From Streptomyces hyaluromycini (GTDB lineage Bacteria > Actinomycetota > Actinomycetes > Streptomycetales > Streptomycetaceae): a DNA stretch of 64,000 nucleotides. The notes beneath the pieces are model-generated. The model saw only the letters and a list, made by a program, of their open reading frames with translations. It searched no databases and was not told the DNA's origin. Positions 9,007-16,489 of this stretch are shown piece after piece; the first letter of the stretch is position 1, and every line of letters begins with the position of its first letter. The stretch lies in assembly GCF_002217755.1 (NCBI RefSeq), contig NZ_BCFL01000017.1, positions 276,442 through 340,441 on the forward strand. Reading direction: 5' to 3'. The translations under genes and the position numbers were made by a program.

Positions 9007-9096
9007 GGGGCGGGTGGGGGTGCAACCGTTCGTAGCGCGGCACAACCACCGTCCAGGGCAGGGCAATTGGCGGCAAGCGGTGGTCTACTGCATTAC

Positions 9097-9729
9097 ATGC
9101 GTCTTACGCGCGATACGCGGGACACGCTGTTGATGGGCGCGGCCGTCGGAGGGTTCACGGCGGTGCTCCTCCTCGTCGTCGAGTTGTTCTTGCGATGGCC
9201 GTGGCAGTGGATGGTGCCCCTCCCCGCCACCGGATTCGTGTTCGGGGTCCTGCTCGCCGCCATGTCGCTGGGCGACGAGGAGCGCGCCGCGGACCGGCGG
9301 GAGAACAGCCGCGTGATCCTGCTCGCCTGGGCATGCCTCAACGAGGGGCGCTGCGAGACCGACCCGGCGGCGTTCACCGCCGACGGGGAAGGGTGGGAGC
9401 TGCCGGCGAGCCCGCTCTTTCGCGGCTCGCTGCTGGCCGTGGGCCACCGGGACGGCGTCGAGGTGGGCATCAGCTGCTCCGCGCACCGGGATCCCGAGGC
9501 GGATTCCGATCAGCCCATGACGATCCTGGTCCACCTCTCCGAGGAGCGGTCGCCCGCACGGGTGCACCACCGGAAGCTACACCGACTGGGCCTGGGGGAC
9601 GTGGCGTCGGTGGCGGTGGGCGGCCGGGAGCTGTGGGTGAAGTACGACGGCTGGCCGGCTGATTTTGTGGAGCTGAACGCGCAGGTCGACGCGGTCGTTC
9701 GGCTGGCGGCGAGCCTGCAGGAGGCGTGA
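9097..9729 (+). CDS. Membrane protein of unknown function
   Basis: 210 residues from the ATG at 9097; the open frame also allows a TTG at 9067. Two membrane helices (about residues 14-34 and 37-58) are followed by a soluble cytoplasmic or outside domain with no motif I recognise. The gene stands alone, about 60 bases after the ABC permease stop, and could be read through from it. No family assigned. Confidence 0.7.
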   Translation: MRLTRDTRDTLLMGAAVGGFTAVLLLVVELFLRWPWQWMVPLPATGFVFGVLLAAMSLGDEERAADRRENSRVILLAWACLNEGRCETDPAAFTADGEGWELPASPLFRGSLLAVGHRDGVEVGISCSAHRDPEADSDQPMTILVHLSEERSPARVHHRKLHRLGLGDVASVAVGGRELWVKYDGWPADFVELNAQVDAVVRLAASLQEA

Positions 9730-9776
9730 CGCGGATACCCGGCCTCGTCGGCGTCGACAGTGCGCGGCCGCTGATC

Positions 9777-10373
9777 TCAGTCGACGTACTGCTTGAGTTC
9801 CTCGGTGTCGAGTTCGATGCCGACGGGATCGGGGAGAGTGACCTTGCCCCCGAGCTTCACCACGTGGATGTCCCGGTATCCGTCCTCCGGGTCGGGGTCA
9901 CTGTGGACGAGAATCGACAGACTGTCACGGTCGATCAGCAGGTAGACGGGGATCCCGGCCTCGGCGTATGCCTGAGGCTTCTCCACACGGTCACGGTTGT
10001 GGGTATCCGAGTCGTAAGAGGTGATCTCGACTGCCATCAACACGCCAGCAGGGTCAGCCCAGTCACCCCGCCCGTTGAAGTATCCGACTGGTGCGAGCAC
10101 GGCGTCGGGCTTGGCGCGGCCCCTGCGATACGCCTCGACCTTCAGCCCTTGACCCGTCGGGTTGAGGGTGAGGTCGGGCCGCGCTTGCTTGCAATGGAAG
10201 ACCAACCACATCGCGATCTCGCCGTGGCTGCCGTTCGTCACCTTCTTGACCCCGATCCGTCCGCCGATGAACTCGAAGCTGACGGTCTCGTCCATACGCT
10301 CGGCGAATTCGGCGATCCGCTCGAACGTGTCCACTGACAACTGTGACGACGCACGCTCTGCCATAACCGTCAT
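9777..10373 (-). CDS. Uma2-family (DUF820) PD-(D/E)XK nuclease-fold protein
   Basis: 198 residues from the ATG at 10371-10373, chosen for the GGGAGG site 5 bases upstream. The family core is present: GHGEIA-like SHGEIAMWL near residue 50, KPDAVLAP with the conserved Asp, VEITSYDSD..RDRVEKPQAYAEAGIPVYLLID. Uma2 proteins share the restriction-endonuclease fold and are abundant in Streptomyces and cyanobacteria; their role is unsettled. A second copy lies at 40284. Confidence 0.85.
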   Translation of the reverse strand: MTVMAERASSQLSVDTFERIAEFAERMDETVSFEFIGGRIGVKKVTNGSHGEIAMWLVFHCKQARPDLTLNPTGQGLKVEAYRRGRAKPDAVLAPVGYFNGRGDWADPAGVLMAVEITSYDSDTHNRDRVEKPQAYAEAGIPVYLLIDRDSLSILVHSDPDPEDGYRDIHVVKLGGKVTLPDPVGIELDTEELKQYVD

Positions 10374-10460
10374 GGTGCCTCCCTTCGCAGGCAGACACCA
10401 GCTTGACGAGTCAGCCGCGTAGATCACCCGGAATCAGTCACTGATCAGCCGAACGGGTGA

Positions 10461-11666
10461 TCACCCCACCTCCACCCGCAACCCCTCCAGCCCCCGGATC
10501 ACGAAGTTCGGTTTCCGGTCCGGCTCCGCCGCCAGGGTCAGGGCCGGCGCCCGTTCCAGCAGTGCCGTCATGGAGGCGGCCAGCTCGATGCGGGCCAGCG
10601 GGGCGCCGATGCAGTAGTGGATGCCGGCGCTGAAGGAGATGTGCGGGTTGTCCCGGCGGGTGAGGTCGAGGCGGTCGGGGTTCTCGAAGACGGCCGGGTC
10701 GTGGTTGGCGGAGCCGAAGAGCATGGCGATCTCGGCGCCGCGCGGGATCGTGGTCCCGTCGATCTCGATCTCGTCCAGCACCCAGCGTTCGAAGAGCTGG
10801 AGCGGGGTGTCGTAACGCATCAGCTCCTCGATCGCGGTGGGGACCAGGGAGTGGTCGGCGCGGAGCGCGGCGAGCTGGGCGGGGTTGCGGAAGAGGGCGT
10901 ACCAGCCGTTGACCGTGGCGTTGACGGTCGCCTCGTGGCCGGCGTTGAGGAGCAGGACGGCGGTGGAGATCATCTCCTGCTCGGTGAGCCGGTCGCCCTC
11001 GTCGTGCGCCTCGATCAGCCCGGAGATCAGGTCGTCGCCGGGCTCCTTGCGCCGCTCGGCGATCAGCTCCCGCAGGTAGTCGGAGAACTCCACGGAGGCC
11101 CGCACCGCCCTCGCCGCGGTCTCCTGCGACGGGTTCAGCTCGTACATCCCGCAGATGTCCGCCGACCAGGGGCGCAGCGGGGCGCGGTCCGCCTCCGGGA
11201 TGCCGAGCATCTCGGCGATGACGGCGACGGGGAGGGGCTCGGCGACATCGGTGAGCAGGTCGCCGCCGCCGTTGCGCACCAGCCCGTCGACGAGCTCTCC
11301 GGCGAGCCGGGACACGTACGGCTTGAGCCGCTCGACCGTGCGCGGGGTGAACGCCTTCGACACCAGGCGGCGGATGCGGGTGTGGTCCGGCGGTTCGAGG
11401 TCGAGCATGCCGTGGTCGTTGAGCGTGTGGAACGGCTCGTGCTCCGGCGCGGGCGCGGTCCGCCCGAAGTCCTCGTGCGTGAACCGGTGCTGGTACGTCC
11501 GCCCCAGCCGCCGGTCCCGCAGCAGCGCCGAGACGTCGGCGTGGAGCGGAACCAGCCACTGGTCGGTGGGCTCGAAGTACTGCACCCGGCCCCGGGCGCG
11601 GAGCTCGGCGTAGGAGGGGTACGGGTCGGCCAGGAAGTCCGGGTCCCAGGGGTCGAAGGCTGCCAT
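10461..11666 (-). CDS. Cytochrome P450
   Basis: 401 residues, typical for a soluble bacterial P450. The heme loop FSAGIHYCIGAPLARIE places the thiolate Cys at residue 352. The I-helix has LLNAGHEATVN, and the K-helix ExxR is in EELMRYDTP. It resembles the CYP107-like group. Neither ferredoxin nor ferredoxin reductase is adjacent, so redox partners come from elsewhere. It diverges from the GntR/MFS chimera. Substrate unknown. Confidence 0.93.
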   Translation of the reverse strand: MAAFDPWDPDFLADPYPSYAELRARGRVQYFEPTDQWLVPLHADVSALLRDRRLGRTYQHRFTHEDFGRTAPAPEHEPFHTLNDHGMLDLEPPDHTRIRRLVSKAFTPRTVERLKPYVSRLAGELVDGLVRNGGGDLLTDVAEPLPVAVIAEMLGIPEADRAPLRPWSADICGMYELNPSQETAARAVRASVEFSDYLRELIAERRKEPGDDLISGLIEAHDEGDRLTEQEMISTAVLLLNAGHEATVNATVNGWYALFRNPAQLAALRADHSLVPTAIEELMRYDTPLQLFERWVLDEIEIDGTTIPRGAEIAMLFGSANHDPAVFENPDRLDLTRRDNPHISFSAGIHYCIGAPLARIELAASMTALLERAPALTLAAEPDRKPNFVIRGLEGLRVEVG

Positions 11667-11851
11667 GGACGGACGTTAGACCGCCGGTCCCCTTCCTGAC
11701 CAGGGGTGTCTCAGAGCCCCGATTGGCGGAACGGTTTCACCGGGCCCGAAGTGATCGACGGAGCGTGATTCTGCTCCAGCAGCTTTCGGTGGGGGCAGTA
11801 GCTTGCCGAATCCGTCCGCAACGACAGATACGACAGAGTGGAGGGCCGCGG

Positions 11852-12412
11852 ATGCCCCGGGAAGCGCCCTATCTGGCCACGGCCGAGGCGCTGCGCGCGC
11901 GGATCGTCGCCGGCGAGTGGCGGCTCGGCGACCGGCTGCCGTCCCGGGCCCGGCTCGCCGAGGAGTACGGCGTCGGACGCAACGTCGTGCAGCGGGCGGT
12001 GGACCTGCTGATCGCCGACGGGCTCCTGGAAGGGCGGGCGGGCTCGGGGACGTACGTCGGGGTGCCGCGCGAACGGCTGCGGATGGTCCGTTCCCGGCGC
12101 CGCGAACGCTCGCTCGCCGCACTCACGGAGCGGGGCCGGGCGGGTGCCTGGGACGCGCACAGCGAGGCACGGGTCCCGGCCCCCGAGCACATCGCCGACC
12201 GGCTCGCCGTCGTCACCCCGGACCGGCTCCTGGGCCGCATGAACGCGACCGCCCGCTTCGTCTCCTGGGGCGGCATCCCCCTGGGCGGCCTCCTCGGCGG
12301 CACCTCGGGTTCGGCGCTCGGCCCGACGGCCACGCTGTGGATCGGCGCGACCGGGATGACACTGAGCGCCCTGCCCTTCAGCCGGGTGGCAGAGCCGGCT
12401 CACCGGCCTTGA
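11852..12412 (+). CDS. GntR-type DNA-binding domain fused to an MFS-transporter tail
   Basis: 186 residues from the ATG at 11852. Residues 5-75 are a normal GntR winged helix (GEWRLGDRLPSRARLAEEYG, then VGRNVVQRAVDLL). Residues 104-120 (SEARVPAPEHIADRLAV) read like the start of a UTRA effector domain. From about residue 122 the protein turns into the last two helices of an MFS exporter (TPDRLLGRMNATARFVSWG, then IPLGGLLGG and TLWIGATGM). The effector domain and most of the transporter are missing, so this looks like an in-frame deletion fusion. The DNA-binding half could still work. A repeated ACGACAGA/TACGACAGA lies at 11821-11837. Confidence 0.75.
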   Translation: MPREAPYLATAEALRARIVAGEWRLGDRLPSRARLAEEYGVGRNVVQRAVDLLIADGLLEGRAGSGTYVGVPRERLRMVRSRRRERSLAALTERGRAGAWDAHSEARVPAPEHIADRLAVVTPDRLLGRMNATARFVSWGGIPLGGLLGGTSGSALGPTATLWIGATGMTLSALPFSRVAEPAHRP

Positions 12413-12572
12413 GGTGATCGACGAGGGCGGCGAAGGCGGGGGCGGGGAAGGAGAGGGTGGCGCGGGTGGGGGCTTTGGAGTCGCGGATGGCTATGCGGGC
12501 GACGGTGGCGGCGATTTCGACGCAGGCGTCGCCGTCGCCTCCGCCGGAGTAGGTGGACTTCTGCCAGTTCAT
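12378..12572 (-). CDS. DUF397 protein
   Basis: 64 residues. The ATG at 12570-12572 is preferred over a GTG at 12575 because AAGGAG sits 5 bases ahead of it. The sequence shows the DUF397 pattern: WQKSTYSGGGDGDACVEIA near the start and IAIRDSKAPTRATLSFPAPAFAALVDHLK. These small proteins pair with DUF5753 XRE regulators in Streptomyces. Its start overlaps the regulator stop by one base (TGATG). The 3' end overlaps the GntR/MFS gene by 35 bases on the other strand. Confidence 0.9.
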   Translation of the reverse strand: MNWQKSTYSGGGDGDACVEIAATVARIAIRDSKAPTRATLSFPAPAFAALVDHLKAGEPALPPG

Positions 12573-13423
12573 CACAGCTCCTTGGCCACTCGGTGAATGA
12601 AGTCACGCGACGCGGTGGGGTCCAGCGACGCTGACTGCACCCTGCGGAAGAGCGTACGAAGCTGCTCCAGTCGCGGCTGCTCATCGATGTACCGCGCGCC
12701 TGTGGGGGCATCTCGGAGCGCCGAGTCCAACTGGGGCACTGGACCACCCAGGTACAGCATCGAGGCCCCGGCGCCCGCGAAATGTTCGCGCTCGACGGGG
12801 ATGACACGCACGCTCACCTGCCTCGCCTCGATCTTGTCCAGGATGAAGCGGAGTTGAGTCAGCGACGCCTGGCGGTCGGACACATGCACCCGCAGGCCGA
12901 ACTCGTGGACGACCGTCTCGTACGGGGTCGGGTTGTCGCGCTCGATGACAGCCCGGCGCTGCATACGGTGCTCCGCCCTGAGGGCCACCTCTTCCTCGGA
13001 CAGGCCCGGATTCGTGTAACCGAACACCGAACGGGCGTAATCAGCTGTCTGCAGCAGCCCCGGGACGTAGTGGATCACGACCTCACGCAGGTACGCCGCA
13101 TGATGCTCGGCTTCGGCTCCGTCCAGGAACGCCTGGGGAAGGACGTCCCGGTAGTCCTCCCACCAGCCACGCGTGCGATCCGTCGCCATCGCCACCAGCG
13201 CCTCGATCAAGGGCTCATCGGTGCAGACGTAGTTGGCGGCGAGGCGGCGCACGCGCTTGGCGCTCACCCCTACGGTGCCGGACTCGATCTGGCTCATCTG
13301 AACGGCGTCGGCCTCCAACAACCCGGCCGCCTCCTTGGCCGTCATGCCCGTCGCCTCGCGCAGTTTCCGCAGTTCAGCGCCCAGCCTCACCCGCCGGGCC
13401 GTGAGATGCCTCTTCGGCGGCAA
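12572..13423 (-). CDS. XRE-family regulator with DUF5753 domain (abaA/whiJ-like)
   Basis: 283 residues: helix-turn-helix at about 12-70 (LREATGMTAKEAAGLLEADAVQMSQIE, quoted only in part here) and a DUF5753 domain over about 100-275 (YVPGLLQTADYARSVF, VHEFGLRV, RQVSVRVIPVE). With the coupled DUF397 gene and the divergent HATPase gene it forms the three-part module known from abaA and whiJ-like loci, where such proteins affect development and antibiotic output. A palindrome between the divergent promoters (13497-13514) is a likely operator. Confidence 0.92.
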   Translation of the reverse strand: MPPKRHLTARRVRLGAELRKLREATGMTAKEAAGLLEADAVQMSQIESGTVGVSAKRVRRLAANYVCTDEPLIEALVAMATDRTRGWWEDYRDVLPQAFLDGAEAEHHAAYLREVVIHYVPGLLQTADYARSVFGYTNPGLSEEEVALRAEHRMQRRAVIERDNPTPYETVVHEFGLRVHVSDRQASLTQLRFILDKIEARQVSVRVIPVEREHFAGAGASMLYLGGPVPQLDSALRDAPTGARYIDEQPRLEQLRTLFRRVQSASLDPTASRDFIHRVAKEL

Positions 13424-13474
13424 CCGGTGCCTCCTCGCTCCAACTCCCCCGTGGACCTACCTCGTTCGAGGGCC

Positions 13475-13520
13475 AGAATACGGCAGCGGGTTGCACTTTC
13501 CTAAGTCTAGGAAATACCGT
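13475..13520. promoter_or_regulatory. Divergent promoters with palindromic operator (XRE / HATPase)
   Basis: TTTCCTA-agtc-TAGGAAA (13497-13514) is a perfect 7-bp inverted repeat. On the + strand it fills the entire 18-base spacer between TTGCAC (-35, 13491-13496) and TACCGT (-10, 13515-13520). On the - strand its right part overlaps a -35-like TTAGGA (13499-13504), 18 bases from TATTCT (13475-13480). A protein bound here would block both promoters. The DUF5753 regulator is the obvious candidate. Confidence 0.65.
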
Positions 13521-13649
13521 CGGTGACGCGACGCACACGCTGCGAGACACCGGGACCCCGGAAGCGCACCGCCCCGTCCTGCCACGGCGGCTGCGGCAAT
13601 GCCACCGCCCGACGACCGCAACCCCCCACCACCCGAACGGAGTTCACGC

Positions 13650-14051
13650 ATGCCCGAAAGCGACTCCTGGGAGTACTCGCTCTACGTTCCGAACGACCCC
13701 AGAGCCGTCCCGATCTGTCGCCGCACGCTGCGGATGATCCTCACCATGCACGGCCTGATCACGCTGGTCGACACCGCCGAACTCCTCGCGGCGGAGCTGG
13801 TCTCCAACGCCGTACGGCATACGAAGGGCCCGGTGGCCCTGAGGGTGCGCCACGCGGGCGGGGTGCTGCGGGTCGGCGCGTGGGACGCGGACCCCGAACC
13901 CCCCGTCTTCCCGGGCGGATCGGAGGCCTTCGCGGACGGCGGCAGAGGGCTCGCCCTCGTCCGGGCCTGCTCCGACCTGTGGGGCTGGCAGCCGCTGTCC
14001 AGGTTCGGCAACCGGGGCAAGTACGTGTGGTGCGAACTTGCCGTGGCGTGA
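13650..14051 (+). CDS. HATPase-domain (RsbW-like) ATP-binding protein
   Basis: 133 residues from the ATG at 13650, with GGAG 8 bases upstream. It has the GHKL ATPase motifs: N-box AAELVSNAVRH near residues 49-59, a degenerate G1 box VGAWDADPEPP, and GGRGLALVRACSDLWG. These single-domain kinases resemble anti-sigma factors and regularly accompany DUF5753/DUF397 genes in Streptomyces. A partner sigma or anti-anti-sigma factor is not encoded nearby. Confidence 0.88.
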   Translation: MPESDSWEYSLYVPNDPRAVPICRRTLRMILTMHGLITLVDTAELLAAELVSNAVRHTKGPVALRVRHAGGVLRVGAWDADPEPPVFPGGSEAFADGGRGLALVRACSDLWGWQPLSRFGNRGKYVWCELAVA

Positions 14052-14127
14052 GGCGCCGGCCAAGGTCCGCCGCGCATGGAATCGGCCGGGTACGGTGAAA
14101 GCCACATCGCGAAACGGAGCCGACGCC

Positions 14128-14418
14128 ATGACCACCCAACCGGAAGCGCCCGGCCAGCCCCGTCTCCCTGCCATGCGGACCATCGGGGAACTTCGTGCGG
14201 CCCTCACCATGGGCTACGGCTTCCCCGGCGACGCCGACGACTTCGAGGCCGAGCTGGCGCGCGAGATCAACCATGCCGATCCCGCGGATCTCTCCGGGGT
14301 GGTCCGCGTCGTCGAGGAGTTCCGCGGTCGAGTCGTCGCACGCCAGGACCCTGACTTCGACACAGCCGTCGCCGCGGCCGTCACCGGAATCCGCAAGACC
14401 CGGGAAAGCGGCCGGTGA
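14128..14418 (+). CDS. Small acidic protein, DUF6247-like
   Basis: 96 residues from the ATG at 14128, behind a CGGAG site. The sequence GFPGDADDFEAELAREI..LSGVVRVVEEFRGRVVARQDPDFDTAVA resembles short Streptomyces proteins grouped as DUF6247; I recognise it only by general pattern. It is translationally coupled (GTGA) to the next small gene. The pair has the size, order and overlap of toxin-antitoxin modules, with this one as the antitoxin-like member; that is inference. Confidence 0.65.
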   Translation: MTTQPEAPGQPRLPAMRTIGELRAALTMGYGFPGDADDFEAELAREINHADPADLSGVVRVVEEFRGRVVARQDPDFDTAVAAAVTGIRKTRESGR

Positions 14419-14729
14419 GCGACGACCAGTCGCCCACCATCGCCGAGATCACCGGTGAAGCACACGCTCGCTGCCTCGCCATCGGCGGCGGAGCGCTGGA
14501 GGCCGTCGAAGCACTACGAGCCGAGCCGGAGAAGAACCCGGAACTGGGCCGCCGGGCACACAGCCCCGTCGGGGGGATGAAGATCTACACGACGCGCCTG
14601 GAAGGCACCGGAGACCGCCCCGCGCTCACGGTCACCTACGTCTACGACGCCCCTCCCCCCGAGCCCGGCCTGATCCGCATCGCTCTCGTGTCGCCCGTGC
14701 GCTTCACCGGTGGTGACGCCGGTCTCTGA
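14415..14729 (+). CDS. Small protein of unknown function, coupled to the DUF6247-like gene
   Basis: 104 residues from a GTG that overlaps the previous stop codon. A helical first half (about 10-45) is followed by alternating strands (KIYTTRLEGT, LTVTYVYDA, LIRIALVSPVRF). The compact alpha-then-beta layout recalls small RelE/ParE-fold toxins, but no catalytic motif can be pointed out. Function unknown. Confidence 0.6.
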   Translation: MSDDQSPTIAEITGEAHARCLAIGGGALEAVEALRAEPEKNPELGRRAHSPVGGMKIYTTRLEGTGDRPALTVTYVYDAPPPEPGLIRIALVSPVRFTGGDAGL

Positions 14730-14739
14730 GCGCTCGGCG

Positions 14740-15579
14740 TCAGGACATGTAACGCCGGTCCGCCAGGGACTGCGGGCGTTCGGCGGGGGGCCAGGGCGGC
14801 GGGGACGGGAGGGCGGTGGGGGGTGTCGGGTCGGTCCATTCGCGTTGGCCGCCCACGACCTCGGGGTCGAACATGACGATCGCCGCGGCCAGGATCAGGG
14901 CCGCCACCGGGCCGGCCAGCATGATCAGGAGGAAGGCCAGCAGGCTCGTCGACGACTGGCCCGTCTGCATCTGGGCGACGTGGACGCTCACCGCGGCCAT
15001 TCCGGTGTAGTGCATGGTCGAGACGGCCGCGCCCATCACCAGGCTGGCGCCGACGGTCGCCCAGACCGCGCTGATCGACACCGCCGCCCAGAGCGCGGCG
15101 GTCGCGGCGACCACGGCGATCACCACGGAGAGCGCGACGATCGTGGTGTCGTAGTGCACGGTGCCGCCGGTGTTCATCGCGCTCATGCCGAGGTAGTGCA
15201 TCGCCGCCACACCGAGACCGGTGATGACGCCGGCGGTGCCCAGGGTGACGGGGCCCGAGCCCCGGTAACCGACCAGGAAGACGCCGATGGCGACCACCGC
15301 GATGGCGACGCCGAGGCTCAGCAGCGTCCGGCCGGCGTCGTAGTTGACCAGTGCGCCGCCCACGCTGAAGCCGATCATCGCGACGAAGTGCATGGTCCAG
15401 ATGCCGCAGCCGAGGGAGACCGCGCCCAGGGCGAGCCAGCCCAGCTTCCGCTCGCCGCGGCGACGGCTGATGGAACGGGTCGTGCAGCGCAGGGCCAGCA
15501 CGGAGCCCAGACATGCCATCAGGTAGGCGGCTATCGGAGTTATCAGGCCGTAGTGGAACTCGGACACGTCAGCGGTCAT
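14740..15579 (-). CDS. MHYT-domain integral membrane sensor protein
   Basis: 279 residues from the ATG at 15577-15579, the first Met followed by a family-like start (VSEFHYGLITPIAAYLMACLG). Seven or so membrane helices carry the repeated MHY motif: TMHFVAMIGF, AMHYLGMSAM and TMHYTGMAAV. The conserved Met/His residues are proposed to bind a metal and sense a gas such as O2, CO or NO. Here no output domain (GGDEF, kinase) is fused; the C-terminus is a short Pro-rich tail. Partners are unknown, though two sensor kinase systems follow. Confidence 0.9.
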   Translation of the reverse strand: MTADVSEFHYGLITPIAAYLMACLGSVLALRCTTRSISRRRGERKLGWLALGAVSLGCGIWTMHFVAMIGFSVGGALVNYDAGRTLLSLGVAIAVVAIGVFLVGYRGSGPVTLGTAGVITGLGVAAMHYLGMSAMNTGGTVHYDTTIVALSVVIAVVAATAALWAAVSISAVWATVGASLVMGAAVSTMHYTGMAAVSVHVAQMQTGQSSTSLLAFLLIMLAGPVAALILAAAIVMFDPEVVGGQREWTDPTPPTALPSPPPWPPAERPQSLADRRYMS

Positions 15580-15814
15580 CGCGGCAACTTTCTTCGCGCG
15601 AAACGGGGACGGGGAGGGGAGGGGACGGCTGCGGCTCCCGCTGGGGAAACGGGAGTGGGAAAAGAGAGAAGAGGGAGTGGAATCAGCCACTTGGCCGATT
15701 CCTTCACCATTCAAACACAACTTGCGCATACTGTGTCCACACCTGTACCGCCCGCGATCGAATCGCAACAACGACTGTGCGCGTGGCATGTGCGCCGCAT
15801 GTGCGCCGCCTGTG

Positions 15815-16489
15815 CTACCCCGGCGTCACCAGCCGTGCCTCGTAGGCGAACACCGCCGCCTGAGTTCGGTCGCGGAGGCCCAACTTCACCAGGATGCGGC
15901 TGACGTGGGTCTTGACGGTCGACTCGGCCACCACCAGGCGTTCGGCCATCTCCGCGTTGGACAGGCCCTGGGCGATGAGGACCAGGACCTCCGTCTCCCG
16001 GTCGGTGAGGTCGCCGTAGGCCGCGTGAGCCGCGGGCATCAGGCGCGGAGGGTCGGAGAGTTTCGAGAACTCCGTGATCAGGCGCCTGGTGACCGAGGGG
16101 GCCAGGAGGGCCTCGCCGGCCGCCACCACCCGCACGCCGTCGGCGAGCTGCCGGGCCGAGGCGTCCTTGAGGAGGAAGCCGGAGGCTCCGGCGCGCAGGG
16201 CCTGGTAGACGTACTCGTCGAGGTCGAAGGTGGTCAGGACCAGGACCTTCGCCGCGCTGTCGGCGGCCACGATCTCCCGGGTCGCCTCGATGCCGTTCAG
16301 CTCGGGCATGCGGATGTCCATCAGGACCACGTCGGGGGCGAGTTCACGGACCCGGTCCACCGCCTCCCGGCCGTTGACCGCCTCGCCGGCGACCTCGATG
16401 TCCGGCATCGCGTTGAGCAGGACCGAGAAGCCCTCGCGCACCATCATCTGGTCGTCCGCGATCAGTACGCGGATGGTGCCGGCGGTCAT
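15815..16489 (-). CDS. NarL/LuxR-family response regulator (system 1)
   Basis: 224 residues. Receiver domain with the acidic pair DD near residue 11, phosphoacceptor Asp in VVLMDIRMPE near 54, Thr in VLVLTTFD and Lys in FLLKDAS. The C-terminal LuxR helix-turn-helix is LTDRETEVLVLIAQGLSNAEMAERL. Its start overlaps the kinase stop (ATGA), so kinase and regulator form one operon. It is closely similar to the regulator at 17968, showing a duplication of the whole system. Confidence 0.95.
   Translation of the reverse strand: MTAGTIRVLIADDQMMVREGFSVLLNAMPDIEVAGEAVNGREAVDRVRELAPDVVLMDIRMPELNGIEATREIVAADSAAKVLVLTTFDLDEYVYQALRAGASGFLLKDASARQLADGVRVVAAGEALLAPSVTRRLITEFSKLSDPPRLMPAAHAAYGDLTDRETEVLVLIAQGLSNAEMAERLVVAESTVKTHVSRILVKLGLRDRTQAAVFAYEARLVTPG

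Noticed and set aside
10015..10017. TAA on + inside the Uma2 gene as a TTA (bldA) codon
   Set aside because: Out of frame; likewise at 13017, 13038, 15266, 40408 and 63244.
6542..11666. ABC exporter plus P450 as part of a biosynthetic gene cluster
   Set aside because: No synthase, synthetase or scaffold-making enzyme in the surroundings.
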